Shown one piece after another: positions 55,554 through 64,000 of a stretch of DNA of 64,000 bases. This stretch comes from CAVSUB01 sp963730995 (GTDB lineage: Bacteria; Acidobacteriota; Vicinamibacteria; Vicinamibacterales; 2-12-FULL-66-21). The stretch is from the NCBI GenBank assembly GCA_963730995.1, contig CAVSUB010000012.1, positions 372,001 through 436,000 on the forward strand. Direction: 5' to 3'. Under the pieces are notes generated by a model, which saw nothing but the letters and a program-made list of their open reading frames with translations, did not search any database and was not told where the DNA came from. Position 1 is the stretch's first letter; each line of letters starts with the position of its first letter. The translations under genes and the position numbers were made by a program.

Positions 55554-57263
55554 CTAGCGCGCCTCCGGCGGGGGCACTCTCGGGACCGCGTAGATTTCGT
55601 AGTCATAGCCCAGGGCGCCCCTGAAGCCTTGGGAAGCGTGAACGCGCTGTACCAGTCCGAGGTGCGTCAGCGTCGAGTGGCCGAAGCTAGGCTCGGGCAC
55701 GATGAGCCACTGGGCTCCCGCGAGCTGCTCGATGCCCCCGTCGAGCAGTGCCTTCAGGTCCGGAACTCTTCGCACGACGACCGGCGATCGATGCAGGTCG
55801 AGCCAGCCGGTCTCCAGGATCACGACGCTCTGCGGCGCGGCATGTAGCTCCAGCCAGTGCTCCACGAGCGCATACGTCGGGCTCGTCACGCGCCTGCTGA
55901 AGGAGACGGTGCCGGCCTTCACAGGGAACCACAGCGCAAGGACCAGGACGATGGCGGTGACGGCGCGGGCCGCGGGCGCGCGCCAGGGCGATGAGGGCAC
56001 GGAAACGACGCTCGGAAGTCGCCAGATCGCCGCGAGCGCCCCTGCGCCGCCGATGGCGACAAACGGCAGCATCGGGAACACCCATCGCGGGAACTGGGCT
56101 GGCCGAACGGTCATGAACCAGATGTAGAGGAGAGGGAAGCTCAGAAAGACCAGAGATCGGGTGCCGCCCGCGCAGAGTCCATAGACAGCAAACGCCGCGG
56201 CGAGCCAGAGAAGGGGCAATCCGGTTCCGAAGCGATCGAGGATCTCAACATAGAACGCCGCTGGGTTGCTGGTGGCCGCCCAATGCCTGCGATTCGTGAT
56301 CTCCACTTGATCCGCGAGCTGCTTGAGAAACGTCGGGAAGTCGGACCACACGAAGTGATTTGTTACGGCCACCGCAACCACGAACGCGAGGAGCGTCAGT
56401 GCGACCCTCTGCACTCGATGACCGGATGCCCCCCCGACGGCAGCTCCCAGTACCGCTGGCACCATCGTGAATACGCTCGAGTACTTGATCGCTGTTGCGA
56501 CGCCCGCCAGCGCTCCGGCAGCGATGACCCACCGCCACCGGGGGCTGTCCAGAGACACGAGCGACAAATACACCGTCGCCATCACTGCCAGTACCATCCC
56601 TGGATCGTTGCGCACAAGCGTGGTCGTTTCGATCGAAAGGGGAGCAATCGCCACGATCACGGCGGCGACGAGTCCCGCACCCTCTCCGATCAGCCGCCGC
56701 CCGATCGAACCTGCGAACGCGACGATGCCCGCGCCCACCAGAACGTTGCACAGTCGTGCCCACTGCACGAAGAGCTCGACCGGGAGTTGATCGGGCCTTA
56801 CCGAGAGACCTCGGGACAGGTCTTTCACGTAGCCGATGAACGACCCGGCGACGAACAACCAGAAGACCACTCCCGGGTAGTGCTCGACCGTCTCGTGCTG
56901 CAGCTCGCCGGTGATGAAGAAGTGCTGGACGTTGGAGGCGAGCCTGTTCTCGTCCATGTCGATGGGCGTGTGACCGAGCTCGCCGCTCAAGCCTGGCAGC
57001 CGGAGCACGACCGCGAGCAGGACGACGAACAGGAGACCGGTCTCGAACCGGTGCGCTTCAAGCCAACGACTGGTCTGTCGCCAGTGATCGCCGTTCGTGC
57101 GCGCCAGAACCAGCAGAATCACGAGCGTGGCTGCCAGCATGCCGACGGCGGGAAGCCACGCCTCGCCCACCCCGCCGAGCCTGAGCATCATCATCGACGC
57201 CACAACGGCTGCCAGGATGCGGAGGACGCGCGTCCGACCTGCACGAGCGCTCACTGGAGTCAT
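55554..57263 (-). CDS. GT39-family membrane glycosyltransferase-like protein
   Basis: The 569-residue protein has about eleven membrane helices. The first periplasmic loop reads IDMDENRLASNVQHFF, with the acidic pair typical of PMT/ArnT glycosyltransferases. Later features are ALAGVATAIKYSSVFTMVPAV and RPAQFPRWVFPMLPFVAIGG, then a soluble tail. Last gene of the minus-strand sugar operon, 47 bases after the preceding GT4 gene. Probably transfers a sugar from a polyprenyl carrier at the outer face of the inner membrane. Confidence 0.88.
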   Translation of the reverse strand: MTPVSARAGRTRVLRILAAVVASMMMLRLGGVGEAWLPAVGMLAATLVILLVLARTNGDHWRQTSRWLEAHRFETGLLFVVLLAVVLRLPGLSGELGHTPIDMDENRLASNVQHFFITGELQHETVEHYPGVVFWLFVAGSFIGYVKDLSRGLSVRPDQLPVELFVQWARLCNVLVGAGIVAFAGSIGRRLIGEGAGLVAAVIVAIAPLSIETTTLVRNDPGMVLAVMATVYLSLVSLDSPRWRWVIAAGALAGVATAIKYSSVFTMVPAVLGAAVGGASGHRVQRVALTLLAFVVAVAVTNHFVWSDFPTFLKQLADQVEITNRRHWAATSNPAAFYVEILDRFGTGLPLLWLAAAFAVYGLCAGGTRSLVFLSFPLLYIWFMTVRPAQFPRWVFPMLPFVAIGGAGALAAIWRLPSVVSVPSSPWRAPAARAVTAIVLVLALWFPVKAGTVSFSRRVTSPTYALVEHWLELHAAPQSVVILETGWLDLHRSPVVVRRVPDLKALLDGGIEQLAGAQWLIVPEPSFGHSTLTHLGLVQRVHASQGFRGALGYDYEIYAVPRVPPPEAR

Positions 57264-57310
57264 TCTATGGACAAACGCTCGACGTCGTGGATACCGAACA
57301 GCTGACCCGC

Positions 57311-58588
57311 TCAGCTATCGGTTCCCGGCAGGTGCGGGAGCAGGGACCGATAGAGCCGAATCGTCGCGGCCGCCGCGGCATCCCAGGAGAAATCGCGCTC
57401 GACAATCTCCCGGCCGCGCGCCCCGAGCGGGGCGAGGCTTACACCTGGCGCCAGGGCTCCACTGATCGCCGCCGCCAGAGCCGACGCGTCTCCGGGAGCC
57501 ACAATCCACCCGCTACGGCCATTTTCGACCTTGTCGGGCAGGCCGCCGGCGTTGGTTGCAACGACCGCCCGGCGATGCGCCATGGCTTCCAATGTCACCA
57601 GGGAGCTTCCCTCGTACAGGGTCGGATGGACGAAGAGTCCGGCTCCCTCGTACCACGCATGCAGCGTCGGATCGTCGAGGCGCCCGGTCAGGAGCGTTCG
57701 GTCGCGGAGGCCCAGTCGTGCAATCGCGGCCGTCAACCGCCCGCGAAAAGGGCCATCGCCGATCACGACCCACTTCCACCGGCCGCCCGCAATTACCGGC
57801 GAGTGGTCGCGCAGCGCTGCCAGAGCTTCCGCCAGGATGTGAAAGCCCTTGCTCTCCTCGAGCCGCCCCACGCTCAACAGAACGACCTCGTCGTCTGCAA
57901 TGCCCGCTTCAGTCCGGACCTGGATACCGTCGGCGAGAGTCGCCAGCCGATCGAGCCATGCCAGATCGATGGCGTTCGGGATAGTGGCGATGCGGCTGGC
58001 GGGAAGGCCGAGATGTCTCTGGACGGTGGGCTCGAGACTGCGATCTGTTGCAATCACGCGATCAGCCGCTTTGGCGCAGACGAGCACGGCCTTCCTGAGT
58101 GGCAGGTACGCGACACGCTTGAGTCGTGCCCTCCCGGGATCGGTCGCGCCAAATTCTTCGAGGCCCTGCGGGTTCATGACGAGAGGCGCGGAGACAGAGG
58201 CGCGCTGGCGTGCGTACCCGAGCACGCTGGCGCCAAAGCCGTGGACGATATCAACCTCTTGGCGCTTGACGAGATCAAGCGCCACTCTGCCGGCCCGTTC
58301 TCCGAATAGTGGATACGCAGTGCTTCGGTCGATGACGGTCGTCCCTCGTCGTCCGGCTAGCGGGAAGGTCCGATAGGGGACCGTAATCAGCCTGAGCCTC
58401 GGGTGAATCGTATCTGCGGCGCGTTCGGATCCGGGTTCTCCTTTCGGTTCTCGAGTGATGAGCGTGACCTGAATGCCCGCGTCGGCCAGATATCGGGTCA
58501 GATCGTATACATGGCGCTCGAGACCGCCATGTCCGTGCAGCGGAAACACCGACCGCGCGACGATCGCAACGCGGAGCGATTGAGTCAC
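57311..58588 (-). CDS. GT4-family glycosyltransferase
   Basis: The 425-residue cytoplasmic protein has the GT-B fold: an acceptor side start (RVAIVARSVFPLHGHGGLER), then VVLLSVGRLEESKGFHIL, and the donor-site EGSSLVTLEAMAHRRAVVAT with the E-x7-E motif. The GTG at 58588 overlaps the stop of the gene upstream (GTGA), which fixes the start; longer open frame upstream is a shadow of that gene. Would add a sugar to a lipid-linked or protein acceptor; sugar not predictable. Confidence 0.91.
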   Translation of the reverse strand: MTQSLRVAIVARSVFPLHGHGGLERHVYDLTRYLADAGIQVTLITREPKGEPGSERAADTIHPRLRLITVPYRTFPLAGRRGTTVIDRSTAYPLFGERAGRVALDLVKRQEVDIVHGFGASVLGYARQRASVSAPLVMNPQGLEEFGATDPGRARLKRVAYLPLRKAVLVCAKAADRVIATDRSLEPTVQRHLGLPASRIATIPNAIDLAWLDRLATLADGIQVRTEAGIADDEVVLLSVGRLEESKGFHILAEALAALRDHSPVIAGGRWKWVVIGDGPFRGRLTAAIARLGLRDRTLLTGRLDDPTLHAWYEGAGLFVHPTLYEGSSLVTLEAMAHRRAVVATNAGGLPDKVENGRSGWIVAPGDASALAAAISGALAPGVSLAPLGARGREIVERDFSWDAAAAATIRLYRSLLPHLPGTDS

Positions 58589-59847
58589 TTCGCGCGCCTT
58601 TCGACGAGATCCTGATACAGACGCTCGATCCGCTCCGTCGTCGGGGCGGCGTCGAACAACTCGAGGGCGCGCGCCATCGCTGCCGCGGCGAGCCGGCGTC
58701 GCAGGCCCTCGTCGTCTCGAAGCCGGCGGATGTCTCTCGAGAGATCCTCGGGGGTGTTCGAGAGGAGGCCTGTCTTCTTGTCGACGACAATATCGGGCGT
58801 GCCGCCGGTATTCATCGCGGCGATGGGAATCCCAAGCGCGCTCGCCTCGATGAGCACGCGGCTGAGCGACTCCGGCCCCCGTGAGGTAAAGACCAGGAGC
58901 GACGCGTTCGAGAGCCATGCCGCGGCTGCCTTCTGATCGACCCAACCGACCATCCGGATGTCGCGGCGGGATCGGGCGGCCTGGTCCGCGATCAGTTTCT
59001 CCTCTGGTCCCGCACCAGCGATGACCAGCGGCCAGTCGAGGTCGGCGCGTTCGACTGCCGGCACGAGGTGCGACGTACCTTTGTTCGGCGCGAGCTTCCC
59101 GAGATACAGCGCGTATGGTCCCGGCACCGGCGGCGTCAGCGCCGCGGCGCGACTCCGCAACTCCGGGATGTTCACGGGATTGGGAATGATGTGCGTCTGC
59201 GTATGCGCGAGCTCCGGCGCACGCGCCCGCAGGTCCGCCGCGATGGTCGTGCTCACAGCGATCACCGCGTCCGCGCGCGCGAGCCCCGTTCGCTTTCGCC
59301 GCAGGTTCCCGCGCATGTAGGGAATCATCGGCAGGGCGAGCGGCCACGCGGCGCCGGCGTGTGGCTGGATACACTGCGTCATCATCCGTGCGGAACAACC
59401 CGGGCAGAGAAAGGCCTCTTCCCGCGTGTGAATCAGATCGGACCAGTAGCAGACCGGCCAATAGTCGCGGACGGTGCAGATCGTCGGGATGCCCGCCAGA
59501 CGTCCGGCCTCAATCGACGGCAGCCCCGTCATCACGTGCTGGCCGTGGACGATCGCGATCCGTTCGCGCTGGATGATCGTGCGAAGGAAGGAGCCCAATC
59601 GCGCATGCAGCCGCTCGTTCTTGAAGTAGTTGCGCACGTACGGAATCGCCGGCGCCAGCGTCCCGAACTCGATCACCCGGAATCCGTCGTACGACACATC
59701 ACGAATCGTCTCGGCGGTCCCCGGTCGCGGCTGCACGACCAGGACTGCGTGTCCACGCGTCCGGAGCCCGCGCGCCAGCTCGTAGGTGCTCCAGCCGCTT
59801 CCGCCGCACACTGGCGGAAAGGCATCCGTGACGAGCAGGACGTTCAC
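58585..59847 (-). CDS. GT4-family glycosyltransferase
   Basis: The 420-residue GT-B protein starts VNVLLVTDAFPPVCGGSGWS, with a Gly-rich acceptor loop. The C-terminal half has LYLGKLAPNKGTSHLV and ESLSRVLIEASALGIPIAA (E-x7-E). A Cys pair in FLCPGCSARMM between the halves is unusual for the family and may bind metal. The GTG start (59847) overlaps the upstream gene's stop by four bases. Confidence 0.9.
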   Translation of the reverse strand: MNVLLVTDAFPPVCGGSGWSTYELARGLRTRGHAVLVVQPRPGTAETIRDVSYDGFRVIEFGTLAPAIPYVRNYFKNERLHARLGSFLRTIIQRERIAIVHGQHVMTGLPSIEAGRLAGIPTICTVRDYWPVCYWSDLIHTREEAFLCPGCSARMMTQCIQPHAGAAWPLALPMIPYMRGNLRRKRTGLARADAVIAVSTTIAADLRARAPELAHTQTHIIPNPVNIPELRSRAAALTPPVPGPYALYLGKLAPNKGTSHLVPAVERADLDWPLVIAGAGPEEKLIADQAARSRRDIRMVGWVDQKAAAAWLSNASLLVFTSRGPESLSRVLIEASALGIPIAAMNTGGTPDIVVDKKTGLLSNTPEDLSRDIRRLRDDEGLRRRLAAAAMARALELFDAAPTTERIERLYQDLVERRAK

Positions 59848-60986
59848 CGCCGCACCCTGCGAAGAGCCGCGTCGAGCGCCCGACAGTGCGCCGCCCAGCT
59901 GTACTCGCGCTCCGCGCGCGCACGTGCCGCCGCGCCAAGCCGCGCTCTCAATGGCGCATCCAGAAGAGCGGTGAGCGCATCGGCAAGCGTCTCGGGCTGC
60001 GACGGATCGTAAAGTAGCGCCTCCGTGCCGTGTGCTGCGAGCGAGGCGATTCTGGGCAGGGCGGGCGCCACAACCGGCAGTCCTGCCGCCATGTATTCGA
60101 AAATCTTGAGCGGCGACCAGTAGAACCCCAGCGAAAGCGGACCGTGTGCGTCGACGTCGAACGGGGCGACGCCGATATCGGATGCGGCCAGGCACGCCGG
60201 CATCCGGTCGTGCGGCACCGCGCCGGCAAAGATCACGTTCTGGAGACCTGCCGCCTCCGCCTTGACGGATGCGAACTCCGGGCCCTGGCCGATCAGGACC
60301 GCCGAAAGCCCGCTCACGCGGCGCTCGTTCAGCTGCCTCATCGCGCGTACGAGATTCGACGCGCCATGCCAGCTCCTGAATGCGCCGGCGAACACCGCCA
60401 CCGTTCCGGACGGCCGCGTGAACGGTAGCACCCCTCCCGCGTCAGGTCGGAACCTGTCGGTGTCGGCGCCCCACTCGAGAACGACGACCTTGGACGATGG
60501 TGTGTCCGCCGGCAGGATGGCGGCGCTCGGCGTGACGATCACGTCCGCGGAGCGACAGATGCGCTCGCGCCACCGGCGCATGGGTTGTACAACCAGCGCG
60601 CGATCGAGGATCTGTTTTGGCGAGCCTTGATAGTCGATCACCGGCGCGTTGACCTCGAGCATCGTCCGGACGCCCAGCGCCGCGGCTGCGAGAATGCCTT
60701 CGCCTCCGAAGTTGTAGTACCGCTCGATCACGGCGTCGCCATGAATCTCCCGAAGGAGACGCGCCACGGCGCGCCGTCGCGCCCAGCGCAGCTCCTTCCG
60801 GCCGAGCGGAGGCGCCATGGCAATCCAGCGCACGGGACCCTGAGGGAATGCCTCGTCGCCCGGCGAGACGAGTGCGTGCACTTCGTGCCCGAGCGCGGCC
60901 AGCCCCTCCGCAACTGCCCGTACGTGGACGGATCCGCCGACCGTGCCGGGCACGGTTTGATCGATGGCGGAGTACAGGATGCGCAT
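59844..60986 (-). CDS. GT4-family glycosyltransferase
   Basis: The 380-residue GT-B protein begins MRILYSAIDQTVPGTVGGSV and has VAVFAGAFRSWHGASNLV and WSPLKIFEYMAAGLPVVAP in the donor half. The SPLKxFEYMA motif (also in 62050-63258) marks it as a Glyco_trans_1_4 type. Its end overlaps the next gene (GTGA), and it starts 16 bases after the methyltransferase stop. Confidence 0.9.
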   Translation of the reverse strand: MRILYSAIDQTVPGTVGGSVHVRAVAEGLAALGHEVHALVSPGDEAFPQGPVRWIAMAPPLGRKELRWARRRAVARLLREIHGDAVIERYYNFGGEGILAAAALGVRTMLEVNAPVIDYQGSPKQILDRALVVQPMRRWRERICRSADVIVTPSAAILPADTPSSKVVVLEWGADTDRFRPDAGGVLPFTRPSGTVAVFAGAFRSWHGASNLVRAMRQLNERRVSGLSAVLIGQGPEFASVKAEAAGLQNVIFAGAVPHDRMPACLAASDIGVAPFDVDAHGPLSLGFYWSPLKIFEYMAAGLPVVAPALPRIASLAAHGTEALLYDPSQPETLADALTALLDAPLRARLGAAARARAEREYSWAAHCRALDAALRRVRR

Positions 60987-61002
60987 AGAAGTCTGAGGGC
61001 CG

Positions 61003-62053
61003 TCAATCTTTCACGAGCAAGGCAAAAAACGGTCCCGAGGTAATCCGGCCGAACAGGATCAAATCGAGCTTCATGGCTGCTGACAGAATTCTGAGAGCGC
61101 CGTACGTGGTCGGGCTGCTGGCAATCCGCTGCTTGGCGGCGCTCCTCGCCTCGCGGATCGCTTCGCGGTCGGCATCCTCCGCGGAAACGCGCCCGGACAG
61201 CCGGCGCGCCGCCCGGCGCGCCATCGCACGTTCGGCCATGCGCATGACGATGTTCTCGACGAAGCCTCCGACGATCGGCGTGTAGAACCTGATTCTCGCG
61301 ATCCGGAAGCCTGACTCTCGCGCCACCTGCTCGAGCTCGGGTACGTCACGGAGAGGGTTGAGGTGGTCGGACTTGCGCAGCCGCTCCTGACGCATGTCGA
61401 TCAGTCCCAGCCGCTCGAGTTGACGCGCGAGGCCGTTGATCCATCGCAAACCGATCGCAATCGGCGCGTTCTTCCGGACGTGGGAGTACACGAACAACGC
61501 TCCGCCCGGCGCCAGCACGCGCGCGGCTTCGGTCAGCATGCCTCGCAGTGCGTCAGGCGACAGGTGTTCCAGGACGTCCAGCGAGTAGGCCTTGGTAAAC
61601 GTCCCGTCGGCGAAGGGGAGCTTTCGCAGGTCGCCGAGGAGCAGGTCGATTCCAGTGAGGGCCTCTGCAGCGAAGAACGGGCTGATGTCGATGCCGACGA
61701 GTCGTCGCGCCCCAATCATTGTTCCAGAGGAGCGCGCGCCCGCTGCCGCATCCGAGATCGATGACCCGATCGCCGGACCCCGGGGCGAGGAAGTCGCGGA
61801 GCATGTCGTTGCGGATCTTCGAGCCGAGAAGCGGCGGTGAAACCCGTTCGTGGCGTGCGTCGGCATGGAGCGCCTCGTCCAGGTATTTCGTCTGCTCCGC
61901 GAATTCGACTGACGGCCGCAGATCGAGATACGCCGCGTTGGCCGCGCGGTACCGCCGTCCACATCCGGAGCACGTGACCTGCCCGCCGTTTCGCGTCACC
62001 GGCGATCGGCACTCGGGACACCGAACGAGCGCGAGCAGCCGTTCGGAAATCAT
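61003..62053 (-). CDS. Class I SAM methyltransferase with zinc ribbon, +1 frameshift
   Basis: The N-terminus is a Trm112-like zinc ribbon (CPECRSPV...CSGCGRRY). The SAM motif VIDLGCGSGRALLWN follows, and then the frame breaks near 61719-61722 (extra base in TTG on the plus strand). Continuing, MIGARRLVGIDISPFF, LPFADGTFTKAYSLDVLEHL and APGGALFVYSHVR complete the fold. The C-terminal 100 residues are Ala/Arg-rich helix and a hydrophobic end (LDLILFGRITSGPFFALLV). The joined protein is about 349 residues. The ATG at 62053 overlaps the upstream stop (ATGA). Likely modifies a sugar or a lipid in the pathway made by the neighbouring transferases. Confidence 0.83.
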
Positions 62054-63258
62054 CGCCGCTCGCCGACGACACTGCCAAGCAGCGCTTCGAGCCGCTCGGC
62101 GCGCCGATCCCAGGTGTAGTCGAGTACCGCTGTGGCTGCGGCTTCCGAGAGCCGGACAACGAGCTCGGGATCTGACAGGACCCGACGGATGCCGGCACTC
62201 AGCGCCGGGGCGCTGCCGGGGGCGACGAGTATGGCGTTGACGTCCGGTGTCAGCACCTCGCGCATGGCCGGGAGATCGGTGGCCACGATTGGCCGTCTCG
62301 CCGCCATGTACTCGAACAGTTTCAACGGTGAAGTGAAGCGAGTCGAGATTGCAGAAGCCGGGTTTGGCAGTACGAGGACGGATGCCTGCGACAGGAGCGC
62401 CCGAACGTCAGGCGGATCGACGAGCCCGGTGAACCTCACTCGCGATCCGATGCCCAGCTTGTCCGCAAGCGCTCTGACACGTGCGAGATCCGGTTCCTTC
62501 GCGTGCCCGCCGACGATCAGCCCGTCAGCCTCCGGAACCTCGACGAGGGCTTCGAGCAGCACATCGACGCCCTTCCACGCATACAAATGTCCCGCGTACA
62601 CGACGAGAGGACGATCGCTGGAACGCGCGATCTCTCTTGCAGGCCCTGACGTCCCAGGCTGGAGCCGGACGCCATCGGGGACGATCGCAAGATGCGCCCG
62701 CGCACCGAAACGGGTCTCGAGGTCGTTCGCCAGACCTCGCGTGATCGTGACGTACCCGTCCGCGCCGCGCCACACGGCGCCTTCTCGCTCGGCGAGTCGG
62801 CGAAGCTTCCGTGCGCCTGGCGCTGTCGCAGTCGAGACGAGTGCGGGCAACGCGGACGCCACGTCAGGTGCGTAGCCGTGCGATTCGTAGACGATCGGCG
62901 GCCGCAGTGCGCCGGGAGCGCGCAGCAGCGCCGCAGCAACGCTCAGATCGCGTGTCAGCACGACGTCTACGCGTCCCGCTCCGATCGAGCGGCCGAGCGC
63001 GAAGGCCAGGTATCCCATTCGCCTGGCGACAGAGGGTCCGACGACCGGCGCCCGTTCGATCGTCAGCCGATCGATTCGTGGAAGGCCGTAGAACACGTAC
63101 GGGTCGCGCGCCGGCCGGGTCGTATCCGGCCTGACGATCATGTGGACCTCGTGTCCACGTCTCGCCAGCGCATGGCAGGTCTCCATCGACTGGATTCCGT
63201 TTGCGCGCTCGAGCGGAAACCGGATGTCAGCGAGATACAGGATGCGCACGGGACTCAC
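62050..63258 (-). CDS. GT4-family glycosyltransferase
   Basis: The 402-residue GT-B protein reads VSPVRILYLADIRFPLERAN at the start, then PPIVYESHGYAPDV, PLVVYAGHLYAWKGVDVLLE and TSPLKLFEYMAARRPIVATD. GTG at 63258 overlaps the upstream gene's stop (GTGA, 63255-63258) and was chosen for that reason; GTG 63249 is also in frame. A member of the tightly coupled sugar operon. Confidence 0.91.
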   Translation of the reverse strand: MSPVRILYLADIRFPLERANGIQSMETCHALARRGHEVHMIVRPDTTRPARDPYVFYGLPRIDRLTIERAPVVGPSVARRMGYLAFALGRSIGAGRVDVVLTRDLSVAAALLRAPGALRPPIVYESHGYAPDVASALPALVSTATAPGARKLRRLAEREGAVWRGADGYVTITRGLANDLETRFGARAHLAIVPDGVRLQPGTSGPAREIARSSDRPLVVYAGHLYAWKGVDVLLEALVEVPEADGLIVGGHAKEPDLARVRALADKLGIGSRVRFTGLVDPPDVRALLSQASVLVLPNPASAISTRFTSPLKLFEYMAARRPIVATDLPAMREVLTPDVNAILVAPGSAPALSAGIRRVLSDPELVVRLSEAAATAVLDYTWDRRAERLEALLGSVVGERR

Positions 63259-64000
63259 GGCACCCGTGCCGCCGGGTGGGCACGATAGTAGGACTCGCGG
63301 TTGACGAAGTATCGGTAGGCGAGCTCCGGCGCCATCCTCGGCACCGTGACGAACGCATCGTACGCGTTGCGCCCGAGCTCGATTCGCTGCCGGTTCATCA
63401 GTCCTGTGCCGAAGAGCGCGATGAGCGCCAGGTTCCACCAGACGCACAGCACGACGATGCCAATGAGGGCCGAACGCTGCGAGACGCTGTGACTGGCCTC
63501 CCAGAGAGCCGCCAGCCCGATCGTCAGGAAGACCGTCAGCGCCACGAAGCGCCGCTGACCGAATGCGCCGGCGACGCTCCACGACTCCACGCTCCCGCCG
63601 ACGTAGATCTGGAGCGCGACCATCACGAGCATCAGGACCGCCAGGCGGCGGCGATCCTGCTGATGGCGAATCGCCAGGACCACCAGACCGGCGATCGCGA
63701 AGACTGCGAGAGGCGTCCATATGAAGAAGCCGTGGGCTGGAGAGAAGAGAACCTCCAGCGCGTGCGGCGCGGTCCACGTCATCTTTCGCGTGACGAGCCG
63801 CGACGGTGTGGGATGTCCGTTCAATCGCATGTACGCCACGAGCTGTGGGAGAAAACAAGTCGCGAACGCCGCCGCGCCCAGGGCGCCCCTACCAATCGCG
63901 CGCCAGCGTTCCCGCGGCACCTGCGCGATGGCGAAATCCAGCGCCGGCCCCAGCAGGAAGAACACGTCCTGCTCCCGGACCATGGCCATCAGTGCTCCCG
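63255..64000 (-). CDS. Membrane glycosyltransferase-like protein, 5' end beyond the window
   Basis: Only the C-terminal part of at least 248 residues is in the window. It has about six hydrophobic helices (VFFLLGPALDFAI, GALGAAAFATCFLPQLVAYM, FFIWTPLAVFAIAGLVVLA, LMVMVALQIYVGGSV, FVALTVFLTIGLAALWEA, IGIVVLCVWWNLALIALF). This fits GT39-like or similar polytopic glycosyltransferases. It is the first gene seen of the minus-strand sugar operon; its stop overlaps the next start by four bases. Confidence 0.75.
   Translation of the reverse strand, partial: GALMAMVREQDVFFLLGPALDFAIAQVPRERWRAIGRGALGAAAFATCFLPQLVAYMRLNGHPTPSRLVTRKMTWTAPHALEVLFSPAHGFFIWTPLAVFAIAGLVVLAIRHQQDRRRLAVLMLVMVALQIYVGGSVESWSVAGAFGQRRFVALTVFLTIGLAALWEASHSVSQRSALIGIVVLCVWWNLALIALFGTGLMNRQRIELGRNAYDAFVTVPRMAPELAYRYFVNRESYYRAHPAARVP

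Overview
This window is a high-G+C, gene-dense piece of a diderm (Gram-negative) bacterial chromosome. LpxC, a TamB/BamA-type outer-membrane pair, a SurA-like protein, Tat-exported sugar isomerase, sigma-54 activator and Gly/Ala/Ser-rich secreted proteins together suggest Acidobacteriota, possibly the Vicinamibacteria. That placement is inference from gene content and style; no rRNA is present to confirm it. I found no tRNA, rRNA, CRISPR array, prophage or transposase gene.

Layout. 0.1-4.2 kb: uvrA and lpxC. 4.3-9.3 kb (mostly minus strand): a Tat-exported isomerase-like TIM barrel, a frameshifted secreted lectin-fold protein, then a tight operon of ECF sigma factor, STAS protein, 89-residue unknown protein and an unusual radical SAM protein. 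9.5-11.5 kb: lysA and tmk. 11.4-15.2 kb (minus): rplU-rpmA-obgE-nadD-rsfS-comF. 15.5-16.7 kb: TPR protein plus lipoprotein. 17-23.6 kb: the conserved dprA-topA-trmFO-xerC neighbourhood. 23.7-31.7 kb (minus): two two-component systems (NtrC-type with its kinase; an HTH-receiver fusion with its kinase) separated by an ABC-F ATPase and a 262-bp palindromic element. 31.9-37.7 kb: ECF sigma/anti-sigma operon with envelope proteins, an APC permease and a PEGA protein. 38-41.3 kb: hslV-hslU and a lipoprotein. 41.6-53.7 kb: transaldolase, a three-subunit acyl-CoA carboxylase, then TamB-like, BamA-family and SurA-like envelope genes. 53.8-64 kb: a polysaccharide or glycolipid locus with three GT39-type membrane proteins, four GT4 glycosyltransferases and a methyltransferase, most of them linked by 4-base start/stop overlaps.

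Two features cut across the window. First, seven genes carry a total of eight apparent frameshifts, and every one is a +1 shift, which points to insertion-biased assembly error (or, less likely, something biological). Second, intergenic gaps, including those inside operons, are filled with several families of short GC-rich palindromic repeats and degenerate heptad repeats. One such repeat appears to sit in frame inside xerC, and one hairpin family shows a compensatory base-pair change.

The best candidate for something undescribed is the sigma/STAS/small-protein/radical-SAM operon at 6710-9340. Its radical SAM enzyme has a Cys-rich SPASM-like segment at the N-terminus and C-x3-C-x3-C spacing instead of the usual C-x3-C-x2-C.
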